Made by a program: the position numbers and the translations under genes. Positions 1-7,652 of a stretch of 16,541 nt of DNA are shown here, piece by piece. The number at the start of each line of letters is the position of its first letter. Positions within the stretch are counted from its first letter, which is position 1. The notes under the pieces were generated by a model. It ran no database searches and was not told the DNA's origin. It saw only the letters and a list, made by a program, of their open reading frames with translations. Source of the DNA: Lentisphaeria bacterium UBA4640 (lineage in GTDB: Bacteria; Verrucomicrobiota; Lentisphaeria; Victivallales; UBA1829); assembly GCA_002405835.1 (NCBI GenBank), contig DHMO01000023.1, positions 1 to 16,541 of the forward strand, in the 5' to 3' direction.

Positions 1-1
1 A

Positions 2-23
2 TGTAAATATCACATCGTTTACA
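2..23. promoter_or_regulatory. Operator-like inverted repeat upstream of the catabolic operon
   Basis: TGTAAA (2-7) and TTTACA (18-23) form perfect 6-base inverted arms separated by 10 bases. These half-sites resemble those bound by LacI/GalR-family repressors, although the classical sites have the arms almost touching. A LacI-family gene lies at the far end of the same cluster, so binding by it is a reasonable inference. The sequence to the left is not visible, so the site might belong to a neighbouring gene. Confidence 0.35.
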
Positions 24-55
24 CACATCTTTTCAGAGAAACACGCCGAACCTCC

Positions 56-84
56 TTGTATCGCGCCGTCCGGCATTCTATATT
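56..84 (+). promoter_or_regulatory. Candidate promoter of the catabolic operon
   Basis: TTGTAT (56-61) lies 17 bases before TATATT (79-84). The -10 box matches the consensus in 5 of 6 positions and the -35 box in only 3 of 6. Transcription would start near base 91, leaving a short leader that carries AGGAGG at 98-103. The inverted repeat at 2-23 lies just upstream of the -35 box. Confidence 0.4.
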
Positions 85-109
85 ACACGAGGAAAACAGG
101 AGGTGCAAA

Positions 110-1126
110 ATGAAACAACGGATCCGGATTGCACAAATCGGCATCGGACACAATCACGCGGCGGACAAGATGATTGCTCTGCGCAAGCTCCCCGAACTTT
201 TTGAAGTCGTCGGTTTCTCGGAAGATGATCCCCGTTGGCTCAAAGAGCGCGGCGGATTTGAAGCGTATCAAGGTCTGCCGCGCTTCAGCGAACAGGAACT
301 GCTCAATCTTCCCGGTCTCGACGCCGTCGCCGTGGAAACAGACGGATTCGAGCTTGTCCCGACTGCAATGCGCTGTGCGGAACGCGGACTGCATATTCAC
401 TGCGACAAACCCGGCGGAGAATCGCTTCCCGAATTCAAAAAACTGCTTGACCTCTGCGCTGCGAAAAAACTGGCGTTCCAGCAGGCGTATGTCTACCGTT
501 ACAATCCCGCGGTCCGCTTCATCCTCGACGCAGTGAAAAAAGGCTGGCTCGGAAACCTTTTTGAGATTCACGCTGTCATGAGCCGTTACGACGGCGACAA
601 CACAGCATACCGCAAGTGGCTCGCGCAGTTCAAGGGCGGCGCGATGTACATCTTCGCCGGATACCTCATTGATCTCGTCGTCTCCATGCTCGGAAGACCG
701 GAGAAGGTCACGCCGTTCATGAAGCAGACCCGCCGTGACGGGCTCGTCGACAACGGGCTCGCCGTGCTTGAATACGAACGCACCACCGCGACGGTCCGCG
801 TCTCCGTGGAGGAAGTCGACGGCATGAAACACCGTCGGCTCATCGTCTGCGGAACCAACGGAACAGCGGAACTCTGCCCCATCGAAGCTCCGGCGAATCT
901 CTATTACACACAGCATCTCCCCGTCCGCCTCACGCTCAAAAACGGAAACGGAGAATACGCCGCAGGCACGCATGAAGTCGACTGCGGCGTTCTCGGCGAC
1001 CGCTACACCGGACAGCTGGAGGAGTTCGCAAAAATCGTCCGCGGCGAAACCGCAAATCCCTATCCGTATGAACACGAGCTGCTGGTTCATGAACTCCTGC
1101 TCGATGCGTGCGGATATGCAAAATAA
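110..1126 (+). CDS. Gfo/Idh/MocA family oxidoreductase
   Basis: This 338-residue protein is a probable NAD(P)-dependent dehydrogenase acting on a sugar, inositol or related polyol. The N-terminal Rossmann fold begins with a GxGxxH-type dinucleotide loop (GIGHNH, residues 11-16). The family's EKP motif appears as DKPGG (99-103) with the expected lysine at 100. The C-terminal part is the usual alpha/beta substrate domain. In the segment that normally carries the catalytic Asp and His (a DxGxHxxD pattern), residues 181-188 read as I, F, A, G, Y, L, I, D, so the usual His position appears to be Tyr185. The ATG at 110 is chosen because AGGAGG sits 6 bases upstream; a TTG 54 bases earlier has no such site. 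It is first in a four-gene run, 12 bases before the SDR gene. Family is confident; substrate is unknown. Confidence 0.88.
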   Translation: MKQRIRIAQIGIGHNHAADKMIALRKLPELFEVVGFSEDDPRWLKERGGFEAYQGLPRFSEQELLNLPGLDAVAVETDGFELVPTAMRCAERGLHIHCDKPGGESLPEFKKLLDLCAAKKLAFQQAYVYRYNPAVRFILDAVKKGWLGNLFEIHAVMSRYDGDNTAYRKWLAQFKGGAMYIFAGYLIDLVVSMLGRPEKVTPFMKQTRRDGLVDNGLAVLEYERTTATVRVSVEEVDGMKHRRLIVCGTNGTAELCPIEAPANLYYTQHLPVRLTLKNGNGEYAAGTHEVDCGVLGDRYTGQLEEFAKIVRGETANPYPYEHELLVHELLLDACGYAK

Positions 1127-1138
1127 AGGAAAATCATC

Positions 1139-1909
1139 ATGCAGAAGCTGAAAAACAGAACGGCCGCCGTTACGGGCGGCGGCGGATACATCGGTTCCGA
1201 AATCTGCCGGAAACTCGCGGAACAGGGCGCAAATATCGCCGTCATCGACATCCGCAGGGAAGCCGCGGACGCAACCGCGGATTCCATCCGCGCCGCCGGA
1301 GGTTCCGCGGAGAGTTTTGTGGCGGACATCACAGACTACACCGCCGTTGTCAAACTCATGGATTCCATTGCGGAGCGCTTCGACTCCATCGACATTCTCG
1401 TCAACGTCGCCGGAGGTTCCGCCCGTGCGAAATGCAGAGAATTCAAAGACCAAGAAATGGAAGTCATGGAGTCTGTATTGAAAATGAACGTGCTCAGCGC
1501 GCTCTGCTGCACCCGTGCCGCCGTCAACCGCATGGTGGAGGCGAAATGGGGTAAAATCATCTTCATCGGCTCCTCGGTCGGAATCGGCGGACTGCCGTAC
1601 TGCACCGAATACGCAACCGCCAAAGGCGCGATTCTCTCCCTCACCCGGTCGCTCGCAATGGAGCTTGGACCGCACAACATCAACGTCAACTGCGTTTCAC
1701 CCGGCATCGTGCCGCGTCCGGAAGAGGAACGCTCACACGGCGAAGCGGCGGAACGGACCGCGCGCGAAAAAAGCTGGTCGACACGAATCGGAAAACCGGA
1801 GGATATCGCCAACATGGTGGTCTATCTCTGTTCGCCGGAAGCGGAATATATCATCGGACAGAATTTCGTCGTGGACGGCGGACGCACACTCGGACTGAAA
1901 GGAAACTGA
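1139..1909 (+). CDS. SDR family NAD(P)-dependent oxidoreductase
   Basis: This is a classical short-chain dehydrogenase/reductase of 256 residues, the usual length for the family. Visible motifs are the nucleotide loop TGGGGYIG (12-19), an NAG-like NVAG (89-92), Asn117, the catalytic Ser at 145/146, and Tyr158 with Lys162 in YATAK. Asp37 at the end of the second strand suggests a preference for NAD(H). The C-terminal VDGG stretch is typical of FabG-like and sugar/polyol dehydrogenase members. It starts 12 bases after the Gfo/Idh/MocA gene, behind an AAGGA ribosome site, and is followed after one base by the quinone reductase gene. It probably catalyses a second oxidation or reduction in the same pathway. 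A role as a fatty-acid ketoreductase is possible by family but unlikely here, since no acyl-carrier genes are nearby. Confidence 0.9.
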   Translation: MQKLKNRTAAVTGGGGYIGSEICRKLAEQGANIAVIDIRREAADATADSIRAAGGSAESFVADITDYTAVVKLMDSIAERFDSIDILVNVAGGSARAKCREFKDQEMEVMESVLKMNVLSALCCTRAAVNRMVEAKWGKIIFIGSSVGIGGLPYCTEYATAKGAILSLTRSLAMELGPHNINVNCVSPGIVPRPEEERSHGEAAERTAREKSWSTRIGKPEDIANMVVYLCSPEAEYIIGQNFVVDGGRTLGLKGN

Positions 1910-1910
1910 A

Positions 1911-2879
1911 ATGAATATGCACGCAATGCTCGTCGATGAAAACCAGGCGCTCCGCTGGAGCGAAGTTCCCACCCCCGTGCCAAAAGAGAACGAAGTGCTC
2001 ATTGAAATTCACGCGGCGGCTCTGAACCGCGCAGACCTGCTCCAGCGCGCGGGAAAATATCCGCCGCCTCCGGGATGGCCGGAATGGATGGGACTCGAAG
2101 TCGCCGGGATCGTTCTCCGTGCACCGCGGGGCGGACGCTGGCGGGCGGGCGACAAGGTTTGCGCTCTGCTCGGCGGCGGAGGCTATGCGGAAAAAGTTGC
2201 CGTCCCGCAGGAGATGGTTCTTCCCGTTCCCCGCGGATTCAGTTTTGAGGAGGCCGCCGCGATTCCCGAAGTTTTCGCGACCGCGTGGCTGAATCTGCAT
2301 TACGAAGCGGAACTGAAAGCCGGAGAAACGATCTTCATCCAGGCGGGAGCAAGCGGACTCGGCACGGCGGCAATTCAGGTTGCAAAGCTCATGGGCGCAA
2401 AAGCCGTGACCAGCGCCGGAGCGGATGACAAACTCGAATTTGTACGCAAGCTCGGCGCGGACGACGCCGTCAACCGCAAAACAGAAAACCCCGGCATACT
2501 GTTCGACCGCAATGAAATCAACGTCGCGCTCGACTGCGTGGGAGGTTCCGTTCTCGGGGAAAATATCGGGAAAATGGCAATCGGCGGAAGATGGATTCTG
2601 GTCTCGACGCTCGGCGGAGAGACCGCGGAAATCCCGCTGCGCCCGATTCTCAAGCGCGCAATCACTCTCAAGGGAAGCACGCTCCGCAGCCGCACGAACG
2701 AAAAGAAAGCGCAGATTCTCGCCGATCTGGAACGCGTGCTCTGGCCTGCGTTCGAGTCGGGAAAAATCCGTCCGGTCATACAGAAAATTCTCCCCGTTCA
2801 GCAGGCGGAGGAAGCTCACGAGCTGCTGCGCGCCGGACACGGTATCGGGAAAATCGTGCTCACCGTCGGGAAAGCATGA
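1911..2879 (+). CDS. NAD(P)H:quinone oxidoreductase, PIG3/MDR type
   Basis: This 322-residue protein belongs to the zinc-free quinone reductase branch of the medium-chain dehydrogenase superfamily. The N-terminal GroES-like domain has the branch's hallmark NRADLLQRAGKYPPPPG (39-55) followed by GLEVAG (61-66). The Rossmann domain carries AGASGLG (145-151), as in PIG3/TP53I3-like enzymes. Ligands for a catalytic zinc are not apparent. Such enzymes reduce quinones or activated enones with NADPH. In this operon it could act on an enone intermediate or as a general redox enzyme; the physiological substrate is not evident. The ATG at 1911 follows AGGA by about 7 bases and lies 1 base beyond the SDR stop, so the genes are translationally linked. 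A second ATG two codons later is possible. Confidence 0.85.
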   Translation: MNMHAMLVDENQALRWSEVPTPVPKENEVLIEIHAAALNRADLLQRAGKYPPPPGWPEWMGLEVAGIVLRAPRGGRWRAGDKVCALLGGGGYAEKVAVPQEMVLPVPRGFSFEEAAAIPEVFATAWLNLHYEAELKAGETIFIQAGASGLGTAAIQVAKLMGAKAVTSAGADDKLEFVRKLGADDAVNRKTENPGILFDRNEINVALDCVGGSVLGENIGKMAIGGRWILVSTLGGETAEIPLRPILKRAITLKGSTLRSRTNEKKAQILADLERVLWPAFESGKIRPVIQKILPVQQAEEAHELLRAGHGIGKIVLTVGKA

Positions 2880-2885
2880 CATAAC

Positions 2886-4169
2886 ATGCCGCCGCGCAAA
2901 TACCGTCTTTATTTTCTGCTGTTCTGCGGGACAATGCTCTATTTTCTCGCAAATGTCCAGCGGGTTGCCATTCCGGGAACCGTGTTCAATCTGCTGCAGG
3001 AGCGGCTGCAGGTTTCCGCTCCGTGGATTACCGGGCTCGGCTCGGCGTTCATGTACGTTTACGCGCTCAATCAGCTGGCTGTCGGGCTGCTGGTCGAGCG
3101 GTACGGCGGAGCGCGGGTGATCGCCTTCGGCGCGGCGGCGTTCAGCGCGGGCTCCCTGCTCTTTCCGTTTTCAGAGTCGCTCCCGATGCTCTACTTCAGC
3201 CGCGCGCTGACCGGACTCGGAGCAAGCACGCTGTACCTCAGTCTGGTGCAGGAAACAATCCGCGTGTTCCGGAACGGATATGCGATTCTGCTCTCCATCG
3301 TCATTATGATCGGCTACGCAGGCGGCATCACGGCAAACGCACCGTTCGCGCTCTGTGTGGAACAGTTCGGATTCAACACCGTGCTTTATGCGGCGGGAGG
3401 CCTCGCCCTGCTCTTTTATCTGCTCTTTCTGCTGACCCGCACGACGCTGAAACCGCCTCCGATCCGGCAGGTTCCGCTCGACTTCCGATGTTTTGCCGAA
3501 GTCCTGAAGGTGCGCCACAACCGCGATCTTTTTATATTCAGCGGAATCAACTTCGGACTCTACTACGTGCTCCAGACCGTCATCGGGAAGAAGTTTCTGG
3601 AAGACTGGTGCGGCATGGCTTCCGGATCCGCCGCATGGGTACTCTCCGCAATGGGAACGCTCTCCGCCGTTTCGGGGTTCCTGATCGCCGTTCTGAGCCG
3701 CATGACCGGAAACCGGAGACAGATTTTCTGCAGGATCGCGGGATGCGTCTGCATCGCCGCATTTCTGATTCTGACACTGCTTCTGCTCGCCGGAATCCGC
3801 ACGCCGTGGATCGCCGCGGTGTTCTGCATGTTCGCCATGACCGCCAGCATGTCGACCATTACGATTCCGCTTCTGCGGGAAACGAATCTGCCGGAACTGA
3901 GCGGACCGGCAATCTGTTTCATGAATTTCAGTTTCTATCTCGCCGTGGCATTTTTCGGAAACCTGACCGGATTTCTGATGAACGCATTCCCGCCTGAAGT
4001 GCGGAACGGAGCATTCGTCTACGGGCGGGCGTCCTGGCTGACCGTCTTCGCGGTGCTCGCCGCCTTCGCCCTCCCCGTCTTCCGCTGCGCAATGCGGATG
4101 CGCGAAACCCGGGGCGTCATGCTTGCGGAGAACGGACGCTGTCGCGGCGGATCAGCTTGTACGGAATGA
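2886..4169 (+). CDS. MFS family transporter
   Basis: This 427-residue integral membrane protein has about twelve hydrophobic segments spread over residues 8-400. A motif-A-like loop (VERYGGARV) follows the second segment, as in major facilitator superfamily carriers. A basic cytoplasmic loop after the sixth segment (around 187-210) separates the two halves. It probably imports the compound oxidised by the three upstream enzymes. The ATG lies 6 bases after the quinone reductase stop with no clear ribosome site, so it is likely translated by coupling. The last 17 or so residues are encoded opposite the 3' end of the convergent lacI-family gene (53-base overlap), and this polar tail looks dispensable. 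MFS assignment is secure by membrane pattern; substrate is unknown. Confidence 0.85.
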   Translation: MPPRKYRLYFLLFCGTMLYFLANVQRVAIPGTVFNLLQERLQVSAPWITGLGSAFMYVYALNQLAVGLLVERYGGARVIAFGAAAFSAGSLLFPFSESLPMLYFSRALTGLGASTLYLSLVQETIRVFRNGYAILLSIVIMIGYAGGITANAPFALCVEQFGFNTVLYAAGGLALLFYLLFLLTRTTLKPPPIRQVPLDFRCFAEVLKVRHNRDLFIFSGINFGLYYVLQTVIGKKFLEDWCGMASGSAAWVLSAMGTLSAVSGFLIAVLSRMTGNRRQIFCRIAGCVCIAAFLILTLLLLAGIRTPWIAAVFCMFAMTASMSTITIPLLRETNLPELSGPAICFMNFSFYLAVAFFGNLTGFLMNAFPPEVRNGAFVYGRASWLTVFAVLAAFALPVFRCAMRMRETRGVMLAENGRCRGGSACTE

Positions 4170-5082
4170 GCGTGCGGCGCGGGAAAGGCTGTCCTCTGAG
4201 CCGCGCATCCAGCGCATCCGCAACCGCCGAAGCGAGCGCCGTGTAATTCTGTGAAATCGTTGTCTGCGGCGGAATCGCATAACGCGAAAAAACCGTCCGT
4301 TCCGATGCGATCAGCGAAATATCCGCCGGAACCCGTTTTCCGAAAAGCGAAAGCGCGTATGCCGCCACCATTCCGGCGTTCCCGCCCGGACAGAACAGCG
4401 CATCGACTCCCGCCTGCAGCAGCTTTCCGACCTCTTCCACATAGCCGTCTTCAAGGGAAAAACGAATCAGAGAATCACTGGCGGGAAGCCCGAACTTCCG
4501 CAGCGCTTTGCGGATTCCGTCACGGCGGATTTCCGTGTTGCCGGTCCCCTCCTGACCGTAGATGATGCATCCGATCCGGCGGCAGCCGCTCCCGTGAAGG
4601 TGCGCGACGGCGAGTTCCATCGCCTGCTCTTCATCGGAGCGGACCGAATAGATTTCGGACGCCCCCTTCGGCGCATCGCGGTCGACAATGATCAGAGGAG
4701 CGGCAAACTGTTCTTCCCAGTTTTGAAAAACCGAACCGTTCGTTCCGATTCCGACCGCGCCGCAGAACTGAATCCGCGGAAGCTGTTTGAGGTTGTCCAG
4801 CGGAAGGATTTCGATGCGGTAATCCCGGAGGGAAAGCTCGTGGATGAGTTCGGAAGTCACCATTTCCACATAGCTCTGAATCGGGTAGACCGCTTTGTAC
4901 GGACTGATGAGCGCAATGTTGCGCTGTCTGGCGGAAAGACGCGGACGGTAGCCGTTTTTCCGCGCGGCCGCGAAAACGCGCTCCCGCACATCATCCTTTA
5001 CATTCGGATGATGACTGAACACCCGCGACACAGTGGCGGTTGATACGCCCGACAGTTTTGCGATTTCCTGAATTTTCGACAT
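4117..5082 (-). CDS. LacI family transcriptional regulator
   Basis: This 321-residue regulator starts with a LacI-type helix-turn-helix (residues 4-23, IxEIAKLSGVSTATVSRVF), followed by the hinge region and a periplasmic-binding-protein-like effector domain. The typical near-terminal PYKLIRRDS stretch is present, so the protein is complete. It runs towards the catabolic operon, overlaps the MFS gene by 53 bases on the opposite strand, and probably represses that operon until an effector sugar binds. The ATG at 5082 is the only plausible start because it begins the conserved HTH directly, yet no ribosome site is visible upstream. The terminator of the STAS gene ends only 13 bases before this ATG. 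The message may therefore be leaderless or arise by read-through. Confidence 0.9.
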   Translation of the reverse strand: MSKIQEIAKLSGVSTATVSRVFSHHPNVKDDVRERVFAAARKNGYRPRLSARQRNIALISPYKAVYPIQSYVEMVTSELIHELSLRDYRIEILPLDNLKQLPRIQFCGAVGIGTNGSVFQNWEEQFAAPLIIVDRDAPKGASEIYSVRSDEEQAMELAVAHLHGSGCRRIGCIIYGQEGTGNTEIRRDGIRKALRKFGLPASDSLIRFSLEDGYVEEVGKLLQAGVDALFCPGGNAGMVAAYALSLFGKRVPADISLIASERTVFSRYAIPPQTTISQNYTALASAVADALDARLRGQPFPRRTLIPYKLIRRDSVRSPQA

Positions 5083-5095
5083 TGCGCCCGATGCG

Positions 5096-5128
5096 AAAAA
5101 GCGGACGCCTCCGCGAGGAAACGTCCGC
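5096..5128 (-). terminator. Intrinsic terminator of the alaS-STAS operon
   Basis: On the minus strand GCGGACG (5128-5122) pairs with CGTCCGC (5107-5101). A nested CCTC/GAGG helix closes the loop, and five T residues follow (5100-5096). It lies about 27 bases beyond the STAS stop codon. A T run on the other side (5134-5138) would let it work in the opposite direction too, though no plus-strand gene ends here. Confidence 0.8.
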
Positions 5129-5154
5129 CTTCCTTTTTAAATGAGCCGGAACAA

Positions 5155-5652
5155 TCAGTTCTTGCCCTTGTTCATATTGTCGAGATCCTTCTGGACGAGT
5201 TCGACAACTTTCTCAAACTTCTTGACATTCTGCTCATCGGCGGACATCAGGGTCTGGTGAGCTTCAAGAACGGTCTCGGCCCGTCCGGAGTTTTCCCCGG
5301 AGCCGGAAGCCCAGTCCTTGCCGGAGCTCTGCCCCATATCGCCGTCACGGAACTCGAACAGCTTCTTGAGCCCGAGCCCCTGGAGAAGCGAGAGGTTCAG
5401 TTCGCCCGCATTGTAGACATACATCGGGGCGCCGACCTTTTTTGCACGAAGACCAAGCATGGCGAGAATGCCCATGAACGTGCTGTCCATTCCGCCGCAG
5501 TTTGCCAGATTCAGAGAGATTTTCGAAAAAGCGGTGTTCTCCAGGCTCTTCGCAAGATTGCGGAGCTGGGACGCGTGTTCAAAAGTCGCTCTGCCGTTGA
5601 CGGTGATGAAATACGCGTCGCCGTCGTTTGAAATAATGATTTCCGTGCTCAT
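5155..5652 (-). CDS. STAS domain protein (anti-sigma factor antagonist-like)
   Basis: Residues 1-100 of this 165-residue protein form a STAS domain like SpoIIAA/RsbV. The key loop reads GGMDSTFMG (53-61), with Ser57 (or Thr58) at the position phosphorylated by cognate anti-sigma kinases. The rest is an addition: a Ser/Gly-rich linker (about 105-124) and a charged helix (about 125-160) that could form a coiled coil or partner-binding tail. It lies 18 bases downstream of alaS behind AGGAAAGGA, so the two are cotranscribed. No anti-sigma kinase, phosphatase or sigma factor gene is in the window, so its partner must be elsewhere. The domain is confident; its role in partner switching is inferred from the family. 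Confidence 0.85.
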   Translation of the reverse strand: MSTEIIISNDGDAYFITVNGRATFEHASQLRNLAKSLENTAFSKISLNLANCGGMDSTFMGILAMLGLRAKKVGAPMYVYNAGELNLSLLQGLGLKKLFEFRDGDMGQSSGKDWASGSGENSGRAETVLEAHQTLMSADEQNVKKFEKVVELVQKDLDNMNKGKN

Positions 5653-5670
5653 GCCGGTTCCTTTCCTCTG

Positions 5671-7452
5671 TTACGCCTGTTTGCCGATCACGGCTTTGAT
5701 TCTGCGGACGCCGCGGCTGGAGCTTTCCTCCTTGAGGATCTTGAAGCCGCCGAGTTCGCCCGTCGTCGCCGCATGGGGACCGCCGCAGATTTCCTTGCTG
5801 AAGTCGCCCATCGTATACACCGTCACGCGGTCGCCGTACTTGTTGCCGAAGAGTCCGATCGCTCCGCTCTTGCGGGCGTCTTCCAGAGACATCTCCTCGC
5901 AGATCACGGGATCGTTCTTCGCGATCTCCTCGTTCACCAGACGCTCCACCTCAGCAATCTGTTCCGGAGTCATCTTGTCCGGATGCGAGAAGTCGAAACG
6001 CAGACGTTCCGCATTGATGTTCGAGCCTTTCTGCGCCACATGGTCGCCCAGCACAAGACGCAGCGCCTTGTGCAGAAGGTGTGTGGCGGTATGCAGACGC
6101 GACGTTTCCAGCGAGTGGTCGGCGAGTCCGCCTTTGAATTTCTGTTCCGCGCCCTGACGGGAGAGTTCCTGATGTTTGCGGAACGCCTCTTCGTACCCCT
6201 TCATATCGACCGTGAAGCCTTTTTCCTTCGCCATATCGACCGTAAGTTCGATCGGGAAGCCGTAGGTTTCATAGAGGAAGAAGGCGTTCTTGCCGCTGAC
6301 AACCTTGTTCTGGATGTGCGCGGGGACGCGGGAAATGAATTTTTCGAACTCGTGCTCGCCCTTCTCAAGAGTCTGCTTGAAGAGCGCCTCTTCGCGGTCG
6401 AGCTCCTCAAGAATCATAGCCTGATTCTCTTTGAGTTCGGAATAAACTTCACCGTAGTTGTTGATGACGACCTGTGCCATGCGGGAGGTGAACGGGACGG
6501 TCACACCCGCCTGTTTCGCCTCGCGGATCGCACGGCGGATCAGACGGCGCAGAATGTACGCCTGGTCGACTTTGCCCGGAGTGATGCCGTCGGCGAGAAT
6601 GAAGGTCGCGGCACGCATGTGCTCCACAACGATACGTTCCGCGCGGGTGCGCTCCGCCGGAGCCGGAATCCCGCGGATCGCATCAAGTTCAGCGAAGAGC
6701 GGAGCAAAGATTTCCGTATCGTAGCAGCTTGCCTTGCCCTGCAGAATCGCGGTGACGCGCTCAACGCCCATTCCGGTGTCGACATTGCGTTTTTCCATCG
6801 GGACGAACTTGCCTTCCGCAGTCTTCTTGTACTGCATGAAGACGTCATTCCAGATTTCGACCCAGCGTTTATCCTTCGGATCAAAGACTTCGGGAACGGG
6901 CATGGGACCGGTCCAGTAGAACATTTCAGTATCCGGACCGCAGGGACCGGTCTGACCGGCGGGCCCCCACCAGTTATCCTCTTTCGGGAGCTTGGCAATA
7001 CGCTTTTCGCTCACGCCGAGAGAACGCCAGAGATTGAACGCCTCTTCATCGAACGGCGCATTCTCGTCGCCGGCGAACACCGTGAACGCAAGGCGGTCGA
7101 CGGGGATGTTGAGCCAATCTTTGCCGGTGAGAAATTCAAAACTGTTCTTGATGGCGGTTTCCTTGAAGTAGTCGCCGAGCGACCAGTTGCCGAGCATTTC
7201 AAAGAAGGTGAGATGCACGGGATCGCCGACTTCATCGATATCGCCGGTGCGGATGCACTTCTGAACGTCGCAGAGACGCTTTCCGAGCGGGTGCGGAGCG
7301 CCGAGGAGATACGGCACAAGCGGGTGCATTCCGGCAGTCGTGAACAGGACGGTCGGGTCGTTGTCAGGGATCAGCGGCGCGCTCTTGATTACGGCGTGCC
7401 CTTTGCTCTTGAAGAATTCGAGAAACTTCGATCTTAACTGATTCGCATTCAT
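5671..7452 (-). CDS. alaS: Alanyl-tRNA synthetase, minimal form
   Basis: This enzyme charges tRNA(Ala) with alanine in the cytoplasm. At 593 residues it is far shorter than the usual 870 or so. Class II motif 2 spans the conserved CIRTGDIDEVGD and TFFEMLGNWSLGDYF (66-96). NWWGPAGQTGPCGPDTE (160-176) and GMGVER (227-232, motif 3) follow. The zinc-binding editing core is kept: HTATH (454-458) and CGGPH (556-560), where the usual residue before the last His is Thr rather than Pro. Two parts are missing: the barrel that normally precedes HxxxH with an ESGGQ-type motif, and the whole C-terminal C-Ala domain. The chain ends just after the SSSRGVRRIKAV region. This resembles spirochaete AlaRS, so it is probably natural rather than truncated. 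The ATG at 7452 begins the conserved sequence; GGGAGG lies 12 bases upstream, a long spacing. Confidence 0.93.
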   Translation of the reverse strand: MNANQLRSKFLEFFKSKGHAVIKSAPLIPDNDPTVLFTTAGMHPLVPYLLGAPHPLGKRLCDVQKCIRTGDIDEVGDPVHLTFFEMLGNWSLGDYFKETAIKNSFEFLTGKDWLNIPVDRLAFTVFAGDENAPFDEEAFNLWRSLGVSEKRIAKLPKEDNWWGPAGQTGPCGPDTEMFYWTGPMPVPEVFDPKDKRWVEIWNDVFMQYKKTAEGKFVPMEKRNVDTGMGVERVTAILQGKASCYDTEIFAPLFAELDAIRGIPAPAERTRAERIVVEHMRAATFILADGITPGKVDQAYILRRLIRRAIREAKQAGVTVPFTSRMAQVVINNYGEVYSELKENQAMILEELDREEALFKQTLEKGEHEFEKFISRVPAHIQNKVVSGKNAFFLYETYGFPIELTVDMAKEKGFTVDMKGYEEAFRKHQELSRQGAEQKFKGGLADHSLETSRLHTATHLLHKALRLVLGDHVAQKGSNINAERLRFDFSHPDKMTPEQIAEVERLVNEEIAKNDPVICEEMSLEDARKSGAIGLFGNKYGDRVTVYTMGDFSKEICGGPHAATTGELGGFKILKEESSSRGVRRIKAVIGKQA

Positions 7453-7490
7453 TTGAGTGTAAAACCTCCCTTTTCTGATTTCATCCGGGT

Positions 7491-7519
7491 AATATACATC
7501 CGGTTCCGCGTTTCGTAAA
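7491..7519 (-). promoter_or_regulatory. Promoter of alaS-STAS operon
   Basis: On the minus strand TTTACG (7519-7514) is followed after exactly 17 bases by TATATT (7496-7491). This gives a likely transcription start about 32 bases before the alaS ATG. It faces away from the promoter of the phosphoribosyltransferase-like gene in the same intergenic region. Confidence 0.55.
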
Positions 7520-7586
7520 CCTCTTTTTAAAAGAAAATACGGAAATTCTTCCAAATCGCTTTTTTTTCGCTTTCCCGCTTGATGTT

Positions 7587-7615
7587 TTGCCGTTCCCGTG
7601 CTAAATTAATATATT
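7587..7615 (+). promoter_or_regulatory. Promoter of the phosphoribosyltransferase-like gene and codB
   Basis: TTGCCG (7587-7592) lies 17 bases before TATATT (7610-7615), matching the sigma-70 consensus in 4/6 and 5/6 positions. Transcription would begin near 7622, leaving a leader of about 30 bases with GGAAGGA as ribosome site. No riboswitch-sized leader exists for this operon. Confidence 0.5.
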
Positions 7616-7652
7616 TTATGTTTTATACTTTTCGGGATGGAAGGACACACTT

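Noticed and set aside
83..1675. 530-codon open frame on the minus strand opposite the first two oxidoreductase genes
   Set aside because: It is antisense to two well-recognised enzymes, has no domain I recognise and an odd composition rich in Asp, Gly, Phe and Arg. It is a product of GC-rich codon bias.
1851..2882. 343-codon minus-strand frame opposite the quinone reductase gene
   Set aside because: Shadow of a clear MDR-family gene; no ribosome site or motif.
7453..7554. 34-residue N-terminal extension of alanyl-tRNA synthetase
   Set aside because: The open frame continues upstream, but the conserved protein begins at the ATG at 7452 and the promoter boxes at 7491-7519 lie inside the extension.
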